Part shown: positions 7,401-14,500 of the stretch, in pieces
Layout of the letters: the number at the start of each line of letters is the position of its first letter
Numbering within the stretch: the first letter of the stretch is position 1
Source of the DNA: an uncultured Eubacteriales bacterium
GTDB taxonomy: Bacteria; Bacillota; Clostridia; Monoglobales; Monoglobaceae
Direction: 5' to 3'
Length of the DNA stretch: 16,132 nucleotides
NCBI GenBank assembly: GCA_900550775.1
Contig: URTH01000023.1
Location: 1-16,132, forward strand
Made by a program: the position numbers and the translations under genes
The notes under the pieces: generated by a model
Database searches by the model: none
The model's input: the letters and a program-made list of their open reading frames with translations, nothing else
What the model was told of the DNA's origin: nothing

Positions 7401-8803
7401 CTGCACACGGCGGAAGGGTATACTTCTATCACAGTCATGCAGACGTCGGTGCCTTTGTGTTTGATCTGGGCGGCTATCGTTGGGCGAGTGATATCGGAAT
7501 GGAGGACTATAACATCGGACGTGAAGGCGGCGGAGGTTTTTATCAACCTTATCGAAAACGTGCCGAGGCACATAATGTTATGGTATTTAACCCCAATACC
7601 AGCGACAAAGACGGCGGTCAGAACATGGATGGCGTGGCAACGATGCATCGCTATGAGAATAAGGATCGCGGCATGCTTGCGGTTTATGATCTGCAAAATG
7701 TTTACGATGAGAGTGTCAGCGCTTACCGACGGGGCTTTTATGTCGGTGATGATCGGCGCAGTCTGACGATCAGAGATGAGTTTACAACCAAAGCGGATAT
7801 GCCGGCTTACTGGTTTATGGAAACTCCGGCAAAGGTCGATATCAAGGATAACCATACGCTTATTTTGGAGCGCGGCGGCCGAAAACTGAAGATGGAAATT
7901 CTCAGCACCTTAGACGACTATACCGTTACTGCAGGGGCGTCCGAGCCGCTGCTTGGTGCTCCGATTCTTCCTAACCAAAATGTAAATGCAGGATTCACGC
8001 GGATCGCACTGAAATTTGATGCAAAAGCGGATAAAGCGGATACGATTACCGTAAAAATGTCCTTGCTCGGCGAGGGAACAGAGCCTATTTCGGATCTCCC
8101 GACAGAACAATGGAGCATTCCTGACGGCGAATACAAGGTTCCGGAACCGCTGAACGCAACGATCTATGCAAACGGCAGAAATGTCAATGAAATTATGACC
8201 AACGGATCCATCGGTTTGATCGACGGCGAGGAACTGCCGCAGATTACAGCCGTACCTGAGAACCCAAAAAATCACATTGAAGTGATTTACAGTCAGGAAA
8301 AATACGGCGAAACCACAGTCAGGGTTTATAATGAGGATTACAGTAAGTACAGCGAGATTTATGTTGCCTATAATATTTCCGAATCGGCGGATCTTAGCAG
8401 CTTTGAACGTTTGGACATCAAAGAAATCAATGTAAGCTCTACGCCGGAGCCGGAAAACAAGAAAGAGAACATGCTCGATAATGATTTCAGCACACGTTGG
8501 ACCAGTGCAAACCAGGTCGGCGGGACCGCAGTCTTTGATCTGGGAGAGGTCAAACGGGTTGATTGCATTTCAATGGCATTCTGGCGCGGCAGCACAAGAC
8601 ACTACATGTATGAGCTGCAAGTATCGGAGGACGGCGAGAACTGGCAGTCCGTGGCACAGGGACAAAGTTCCGGAAAGAGCGAGGGCATGGAGAATGTAGA
8701 GTTCCCAAGCGTCAACGCAAGGTATGTGAAGTTTATCGGCGGCGGTAATTCTCAAAACGGACACAGCAACATCCTGGAGTTTGCAATACTCCAGAGAAAG
8801 TGA
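4427..8803 (+). CDS. Heparinase II/III-like polysaccharide lyase, multimodular, with C-terminal F5/8 type C domain
   Basis: The 1458-residue exported protein probably cleaves a uronic-acid polysaccharide by beta-elimination. Modules in order: signal peptide (residues 1-25); two laminin-G-like beta-sandwich regions (about 30-200 and 225-430); a copper-amine-oxidase-N-like module (about 500-580, DGKLYIPVKDFATAV); the helical toroid lyase domain (about 630-990), opening with HPRLLATKADIDRI; the beta-sandwich lyase domain (about 990-1215); a spacer; and an F5/8 type C (CBM32-like) domain (about 1325-1458: NMLDNDFSTRWTS, FDLGEVKRVD, ELQVSEDGENW, ARYVKF). Family hallmarks seen: TNFNAVINSG with N803 and N805; PDGAWIEGIGYW with Y857; HSHADVGAF (H1002, H1004); AHNVM (H1049, N1050). 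In relatives an Asn or His, a Tyr and a His of these blocks form the active site. The substrate is not decidable; the CE12 neighbour suggests pectin, but alginate, ulvan or glycosaminoglycan are possible. Residues 16-19 (LASC) also match a lipobox, so membrane anchoring competes with cleavage after VYA. Confidence 0.9.
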   Translation: MIGKKWIAGILSAAMLASCGLPVYAADGDTVLLNRPFDNEVSALEPDGATVSEGFALIRDEKGTENKVLSLEGENNTKIYYPITDQNRNYIVVSLELTGKSSEVSGQIAFAASASAIGSKVIEISENTVKTADGKYLSGLRENAKMKLTMAFNNKKGTCNIYVDGKLKAKEWKMKSTVTGGIQITKTAGSLWLDNLCAYTGKDLEKKMESLGYNPEGDAEFVYDYYTNNDQILIDTDQISDVWWDRQKTYKDCTVAAKGNNVMLNRVEQRLDPYRENNCIVLEKINSNDCHVDFYALSGKYGVFPYYSMEGKIQVEKFGANIHFGLFRDQLTTGSNTDVSFIQITPNGQLVIGPNGQVLKQLSEGEWVKIYLVLDMKSHTADCYLNDSLAASDIPFSTNINNIVMTRLWAEGAGTGKVNFDAIKMIGCRNADTNGKFDHQSTFSSDDSMVNWLSDKVAFRENSRNVFANGQKNSRMDQTIKLDNGDNTLYATVKSINLAYGTNLTEEENGTVAKSDALRISADSDVIVQNGSEKKLSHKCFRKDGKLYIPVKDFATAVMGHHTYEDGHGLLITSQNAFKILPGDSREEYEIVATESYNDYNRAKLLNWFMLFERPTAQKLAEDYKANAEENTQHPRLLATKADIDRIKENKDKDETLNKIVTKTIEKANSYLDIPLPEWKVEDKQRLVGWSNGSYVDMMLYLGLAYQITGDTKYSDRVVAVIDKVLTYPDFNLSHLIDAPMSLCTISFAYDFIYDTLTPQKRTEIYQGLKKLVLDDLRNAYYNLLYMEGEYASACYFVQSKTNFNAVINSGMIVSALAFADEDPDFCFDAIEKALRSLEYSVIMYEPDGAWIEGIGYWSLTGHYLSYSVSALEHCLGESYGIMDNNGISKTAMFYRSMDSYGGGNNFHDVNEGRATNVYHNWFSLYYNTPELAVYRKKLIQSDKISPMAEDAIWYIYGEPNEDDLPLDVWTRGLDSVASRSSYTDNQGMYFSAHGGRVYFYHSHADVGAFVFDLGGYRWASDIGMEDYNIGREGGGGFYQPYRKRAEAHNVMVFNPNTSDKDGGQNMDGVATMHRYENKDRGMLAVYDLQNVYDESVSAYRRGFYVGDDRRSLTIRDEFTTKADMPAYWFMETPAKVDIKDNHTLILERGGRKLKMEILSTLDDYTVTAGASEPLLGAPILPNQNVNAGFTRIALKFDAKADKADTITVKMSLLGEGTEPISDLPTEQWSIPDGEYKVPEPLNATIYANGRNVNEIMTNGSIGLIDGEELPQITAVPENPKNHIEVIYSQEKYGETTVRVYNEDYSKYSEIYVAYNISESADLSSFERLDIKEINVSSTPEPENKKENMLDNDFSTRWTSANQVGGTAVFDLGEVKRVDCISMAFWRGSTRHYMYELQVSEDGENWQSVAQGQSSGKSEGMENVEFPSVNARYVKFIGGGNSQNGHSNILEFAILQRK

Positions 8804-8806
8804 GGG
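8802..8806 (+). promoter_or_regulatory. Ribosome binding site deciding a GTG start
   Basis: GAGGG at 8802-8806 overlaps the stop codon of the lyase gene (TGA 8801-8803) and is 7 bases before GTG 8814. An upstream in-frame ATG at 8781 lies inside the lyase gene and would put a charged, non-signal segment (MQYSRESEGQP) before the signal peptide. GTG 8814 is therefore preferred. Confidence 0.8.
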
Positions 8807-8813
8807 ACAACCG

Positions 8814-11483
8814 GTGAAAAAAATATTATCTGTATTTCTTGCCGTCTTTCTCATGATGGGAAGCACGGTCTCCGCCATGGAAATCGCGGGGAGTGACATT
8901 TTGTCACTCCCTGACGGGTGGACGGTGACGGCGCAGCCGGAGGGCAGCGCAGAAGTTTCCATGACAGACGGAAGTTTAAGCCTTACTTTTGACACGACCG
9001 CGCAGGCGGACAGAGGAAGAGCCGAGGTTATGACGTCCGCATACGATTTAAGCGGCGGAAAAATCCTGCTCTCCTTTCTGACGGATTTTAGCGAAAACGG
9101 CGATAAGGTTACCAAATCCATCTCGGTGATGGATGATGATATCTGGAACAGCGTTGAGCTGTTTCGGATCAACCAGGGAATGCTGACCGCGTTTTCAAAC
9201 GCCGATGCAAAGGTTTCCTGTGCGGCCGGTAAGCATCGGATTACAATTTTTGTGGATCCGACCGGCGAAGAGGCAAGCGGCGCAGCCTGGCTTGACCGCA
9301 CCTGCATCTATCAGGGCAGCCTTGGCAGCTGGAAAAACAGCATCGACCGAAGCGGTCTGAAACTGTATATCAGAAACAGTGCGTCTGCCGCCGTTTCCGA
9401 GGCGGCGTCGTGGAACATCTACGATCTCGTATTTCAGAATGTGACGGGAAATTACGCATTATCTTCCCTGCCGCAGGACGGGCAGCAGATGATCGCGCCG
9501 GAGACGCTGACGGCAATCAGCCTTTCGTTTGGAACGCGGCTCTATGACGGCATGTATGATGATAGCAACTATACGCTGACCTGCAACGGCGAGACAATCC
9601 CCTTTACGCTGAAAAAGACGCAAAACGGCGTGGATGTCATCCCGGACGGCGGGTTCTTAAAACTGAGCGACTACCGGCTGACCGTTGCATCGGTCAAGGA
9701 TCTGCTTGGCAATGAACTGGAAAGCCAAAAAACCGTTTCGTTCCGCACGGCGTATGAGGGCTATACGGCGCCGACGGTTGCATTGGATCCGGCCATGGAT
9801 GCACTCACCGTATACGCCGGCCAAAAAACAACGTTAACCTATACCGCATCAGAGAGCGCCACCGTCGTAGAAATCTACATTAACGGCAAGCTCTCCGCAA
9901 CGCTTAGCGGCGCACCGTATCAGTATGTTTATACGCCGCAAACCGCAGGCTGGGCCGAAATTATGGCGGTCGCCAAAGACAGCCTGGGCGGCAGCGGTTA
10001 CAGCGAAAAGCTGGCGGTTACAATTTTAGAAAACGATGTACCGTCTCTCAGCGTTTCCGGCATCACGGACGGTGCAACCTATGACGCGGCATCGCTCCCG
10101 AGGGTTACCGTCTCTGCGGCGGATGCGAACGGAGTTGAAAAGCTGCAGATGGCGTTTGACGGCAATGTAGTACAGGAGATCAAAGGTGCAGAGGGCGTCT
10201 TTGATTTGAGCGGGATCTCCGGCGGAACACGGACGGTGACGGTAACGGCCTTTGATATTTATGGGCTTTCCGTATCGCAAAGCTTTACCGTCAACATTGA
10301 GAGCGCGCAGTACCGCATCACATATCAAAACGATTTTTCAGACTATGCCGGAGAAAACACCCTGCCGCGGGAGATGCAGGGCGGACCGCAGCGCGGCTAT
10401 CTGGATGCAAAAACAATCGATAAGGCACACGGCAAAAGCCTGATTATCGGGATGGATGTTGCGGACACCAACTATACCGAAGCGAACACAGCTTACGTGG
10501 GGATTCCGGCCGGCGGCACCACCGGCGGAATCACGCTGGATATGGATATTTATTTAGACACTGTGCCGCAGGACCGTTATCGGTTTTCGTTAAAGCAGAG
10601 CGGCGGCACTGAGACGGATTTCCTTTATATTACCCGTGACAAAATTCAGTTTTTATCCGGTCACGCCGTTGTGGGACAAAGTATCGATTACGAGACAAAG
10701 CGTTGGTATCATCTGACGCTAAAGGCAGACGTTGCAAGCCATACCTTCCGGCTTTCTTTGGACGGTACCGTAATGGTTGAAAACGGATCAATTACCGGAT
10801 CAATGAGCGCACTGGATTTTATCCGCGTATTCGGTCCGTCCGATGACACATTAAAATCGTTTATTGCCGTGGATAATGTTGAGGTCAAAAAGATTTACGA
10901 ACTGCCGCAGCTTTCCTTTGATGCGGAGAATTTACCGGGAAGTAACGTACTGCAATTTCAGACCTCACAACCGCTTTATACTCCGTCTGTTACCTTAGAT
11001 CGCGTCAAGCTTTATGACGCATTTGGCGAGGTAAAAATAACGGCGGTTGATTTAAAGGCACAGACGGCATATATTACCTGCTCCTCACCGCTTCGCGGCA
11101 ATATGGACTACCGCGTGGTTCTGTCGCCGGAAATCAGATTCTCTGACGGCCCGGCGATCGGCGTTGCGGTCGAGGGTGCCTTTCGGACGGCGTGTGCAGC
11201 CCTTGATGTGAAAGACGCAAGATTTGACGGCGGTCAGTTAACGCTGCGGATGGTGAATACGACAGGCACAGCAAAACGCGTCTACGTTATATGCCAGGTG
11301 ATGGAGGGCAGCAGTGTAAAACGCCTTTCGGTCAATCAGCTGGATGTCGCACCGCAGAGCGCCGCAAAGGATTATGCGGTATCGCTGCCTGCTGCGGCCG
11401 GGGATGAATATATTATGGCTTATGTCTGGGATTCGTTATCCGCACCGACGGCGGTAACCCCGTTTGCATTTTGTTCCAAATAA
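8814..11483 (+). CDS. Secreted Ig-like and laminin-G-like multidomain protein (accessory binding protein)
   Basis: This 889-residue exported protein has no visible catalytic motif. The signal peptide is VKKILSVFLAVFLMMGSTVSA, about 21 residues. Modules: a jelly-roll, laminin-G-like region (about 25-210); an SbsA-type Ig-like domain (about 215-315, typical YRLTVASVKDLLGNEL strand); an Ig-like domain (about 318-405, VVEIYINGKLSATL); a second Ig-like domain (about 409-500, GVEKLQMAFDGN, RTVTVTAFDIYG); a laminin-G-like domain (about 500-696, with the RWYHLTLKADVASHTFRLSL signature and DNVEV end); another SbsA-like Ig domain (about 700-795); and a C-terminal module (about 795-889) ending with YIMAYVWDSL. 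A similar module lies inside the next gene. The GTG start lies 10 bases after the lyase stop, so both are on one transcript. Inferred role: glycan binding or spacing at the surface, supporting the lyase and the esterases. No SLH, dockerin or LPXTG anchor is present, so how it is held at the cell is unclear. Confidence 0.87.
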   Translation: MKKILSVFLAVFLMMGSTVSAMEIAGSDILSLPDGWTVTAQPEGSAEVSMTDGSLSLTFDTTAQADRGRAEVMTSAYDLSGGKILLSFLTDFSENGDKVTKSISVMDDDIWNSVELFRINQGMLTAFSNADAKVSCAAGKHRITIFVDPTGEEASGAAWLDRTCIYQGSLGSWKNSIDRSGLKLYIRNSASAAVSEAASWNIYDLVFQNVTGNYALSSLPQDGQQMIAPETLTAISLSFGTRLYDGMYDDSNYTLTCNGETIPFTLKKTQNGVDVIPDGGFLKLSDYRLTVASVKDLLGNELESQKTVSFRTAYEGYTAPTVALDPAMDALTVYAGQKTTLTYTASESATVVEIYINGKLSATLSGAPYQYVYTPQTAGWAEIMAVAKDSLGGSGYSEKLAVTILENDVPSLSVSGITDGATYDAASLPRVTVSAADANGVEKLQMAFDGNVVQEIKGAEGVFDLSGISGGTRTVTVTAFDIYGLSVSQSFTVNIESAQYRITYQNDFSDYAGENTLPREMQGGPQRGYLDAKTIDKAHGKSLIIGMDVADTNYTEANTAYVGIPAGGTTGGITLDMDIYLDTVPQDRYRFSLKQSGGTETDFLYITRDKIQFLSGHAVVGQSIDYETKRWYHLTLKADVASHTFRLSLDGTVMVENGSITGSMSALDFIRVFGPSDDTLKSFIAVDNVEVKKIYELPQLSFDAENLPGSNVLQFQTSQPLYTPSVTLDRVKLYDAFGEVKITAVDLKAQTAYITCSSPLRGNMDYRVVLSPEIRFSDGPAIGVAVEGAFRTACAALDVKDARFDGGQLTLRMVNTTGTAKRVYVICQVMEGSSVKRLSVNQLDVAPQSAAKDYAVSLPAAAGDEYIMAYVWDSLSAPTAVTPFAFCSK
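8889..8911 (+). repeat. Perfect 10-bp inverted repeat just after the signal peptide codons
   Basis: GGGAGTGACA (8889-8898) and TGTCACTCCC (8902-8911) flank a TTT loop, about 75 bases after the GTG start. It encodes part of GSDILSLPD, immediately behind the signal peptide. No T-run follows, so it is not a standard terminator. A hairpin here could slow ribosomes or transcription as the signal peptide emerges, or mark a module joint. Function is inferred only. Confidence 0.45.
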
Positions 11484-11490
11484 ATTATGA

Positions 11491-11496
11491 AGGAGG
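11491..11496 (+). promoter_or_regulatory. Ribosome binding site of the double-esterase gene
   Basis: AGGAGG at 11491-11496 is 7 bases before ATG 11504, the strongest Shine-Dalgarno in the window. It fixes the start at ATG 11504 rather than the in-frame ATG at 11510. The 20-bp gap after the preceding stop has no terminator. Confidence 0.88.
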
Positions 11497-11503
11497 AAGC
11501 ATC

Positions 11504-14500
11504 ATGAACATGAAGTGGTTGAAACGAGAGCTTGCCGCCCTGACGGCAGCAGCGCTCACCGTGGTAAGCTTGGGGGTCGTTCCGGCATTTGCAGCAACCG
11601 ACGCGCCGCATACGAGAAACTATGATTTTAACACAGCAGCAATTGCGAATCCGGCAAGCGTTACGGAATCGGAGTTAAAAGCGATTTTCGGTGAAGAGTG
11701 GAAGGGTGTTTCTTGGCAAAAGCCGCTTTTGGTGGATCAGGGCACAAGCGTTGACTCGAAAAACACCTATCGTTATGCGATTGTGGATAAGGCGTTTGGC
11801 AAGGAGCCGGGCGATAAGGCGTTTCGTATGTGGATAGACGGCGGTGAGAGTACAAACCCTAAAACCGATCCGATGCAAAAGCTGATGCTGACAGACGGTA
11901 TGAATCAAACCAGCAACAATGCGATGGTATTAAATAAAGGCGAATATCTGGATCTGTCCTTTGACATGGCTTTCTCCGGTGGAATGGGGGAAAAGGGACT
12001 TCAGGCACAGTATGTCGGAAAGTTTGCAAAGGATGGCCGCAGATATCCGATTGTTACGGTGACCGGCGGCGGTGAGGTTAAGGTGCTGAATCAAGACGTC
12101 TTTAATGTAGACGGCGCAAGGAAGGTAACGCTGACGCAAAATTCTTGGTATAACTTCCGTCTGGTAATGCGCGCCGGGGATGATGCAGCAGAAAATGCGG
12201 CGGATAAAAACTATTACTGGTTCTACATTGATAATCAGCTGGTTAAAGAGGGAATCTTCAAGCCTCAGAACGACAAGGGCGATTCCATCGATTGCTTTAC
12301 CGGATTTAACTTCTACTGGTTTTATCAATCTGCGTTTGACGGCAATATACCGGAAACGGCAACAACGTACCCTGAGAGAAACCTCTATTTAGACAACCTG
12401 AAGTTTATTTCCTCCAAGGAACAGCCCGCGGCGGTGATGTCTTCTAAAAAGCTGAGCTTTGACGGCATCGGTACGCTTAACGATGATAGCGTAAGTCAGC
12501 TTAGTGAAAACCCAGGTTATTGGCATCTCTCTCAGAAAATATCGAACGTTAATGAAGAGGATAACCTGGATTATACCTGTGCGGCCGTGAAGGGCGGCGT
12601 TTATGGCAAAGCATCTGACGATTATGCATTGGATTTGTATAACCGTACAGGAAACAAGGGAAACACAGGAAGAACCTTCCGGTTTGGCGATATTGATGAA
12701 CAGGCCGGTAATGTTAACCTGAACAATGTTGCACAGGCCGGCGTGAAAAAAAGCAATAATGAAATCCGTTGTATGAAAGCGGAGCAAGGCGACTATTATG
12801 ATATCGAATTTTATGCAGCATGGCAGGAAAACAGCATGCTCCAGTTAGAAGGATATTATATGGGAGAACTGACCATGCCGGCAACCAATGCGGATTATTG
12901 GAGTGCAACCGGCAAAGGCATTTTGCTTAATGTATGGACAAACGGTACCGTTAAATTATTTAATGCTATCCCGCTTGGTAATAATCTGGTTCTGAATCCG
13001 GAACAGTGGTATAAGTTTAACCTGGTGCTGCGCAACACTGCCGATGGCATAAATAGTTATGATTTTTATGTGGATAATGTGTTCATTCAAGGCGGTGAAT
13101 TTACTCCCACAACCTATAACGTCAACCGAGGTGTGCCCAGAAACTTTCGGGGTTTTTATGCCTATAATTTTATCAATATGGTAAGTGCAGACCCAAATAA
13201 CGCTAGCTATCATAATACAGAGCATCACATGTATATGGACGACTTTACGGCAACCAATTACGGGAAGACTGCACCGGTGATTGCACAGCCAACCATGAGC
13301 GGACTGGACGCTTCTGCGGCAGCGTACCTTGGCAATGCGGCAAGCGGTTATATTGACAACGGCAGTACTTATAACGAAAACTGGAAGGCGGACGGTAACC
13401 GCATCTTTTTGAAGAAAAAGGGCAGTGATACCGATTTAACTTCCGGTACGGCGCTGACTGAGGGCGAATATTATTTGCGCAGTATTGACAAAAAAGGCGA
13501 TCGTGTATTCGGCATTTTAAAAAATCAGACAACGGAGCTTATAAAGCTCCCCTTTGAACAGAGAGCGGATAATACCGCGCTGGATAGTAATCTGGCAGGT
13601 TCTGATATAGGACTGGGGAATTTTGCAGAGGGCTTGCCTTATAGTACATATACTACGCTAAAGTACCAGGCGGGTCTCGGCGGCAAGACAGACGGAGACT
13701 TCGCGGCAAATTATATCACCGCCGGAGCTGATAAGCCAAATTATAACACTTTTATCCAGGTAAACGGAAATTCCGGTGGTTTGAGTGTCAGCAAGGATTT
13801 TTATTTATCCTATGATTATCGGATGGAGCAGGCGAAAGGACGAATGAACCTGCAGGTGATTTCAAACGGAACCGATGACAGACGAAATCTGCTTGGCATC
13901 TGGAATGGAAAAATCCTTGATGTCAGCGGTAAGGCGTTGGAGTCTTATACACCGGGGCAGTGGGTACATCTTGGGCTTGCGGTACACCCATCCACCAACA
14001 AAGCGGAGCTCTTTATTAACGGTAAGTATGCCTACACTACAGATCTGTTTACCAAAGCCGGAGCAACGACAGTGCAGCGTATCAAGATTGAGAGTGTGAT
14101 TGACTCAACGATGGGCGGTACGGATTCTATGGCAGTGGACAATATCCTGCTGACCCAGGGCAGCCGGCCGGATGCCGGATATCAGGCAGCGGATCTTAAA
14201 TCTTCAAACAACAACGTGAAGGTAGATAATGCGGCAAAGACCGTCACGGTAAAGGGCGATTACGACGCGTCCGTGCTGAGCGCAGGCGATGCAGCAATCC
14301 GTCTCTATACCGACAGCACCATGCAAAATGCAGCAGCAAGCCTGGTAAACGGCGGTATGGTAGTAGTGGATGACGGCACGACCTTGCGTTACTATGCAGT
14401 AACGCAAAAGAGTGATGCGCCGTACACCGTGGATCAGTTCGCGTTCTCGATGAACGGAAACGAAATTACGGACGGTAAATTCACGGCAGGTACCTTAAGC

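Noticed and set aside
7319..7855. Reverse-strand open frame of 178 codons within the lyase gene
   Set aside because: It lies wholly antisense to conserved lyase motifs (HSHADVGAF, AHNVM) and has no start signal or recognisable domain.
8570..9307. Reverse-strand open frame of 245 codons across the border of two genes
   Set aside because: The forward strand here encodes the F5/8 type C domain, a signal peptide and beta-sandwich sequence. The antisense product has no family features.
13534..13550. 7-bp hairpin GGAGCTT/AAGCTCC just before the third laminin-G-like region
   Set aside because: Several stems of this length are expected by chance in 16 kb. Its location at a module border is suggestive but not sufficient.
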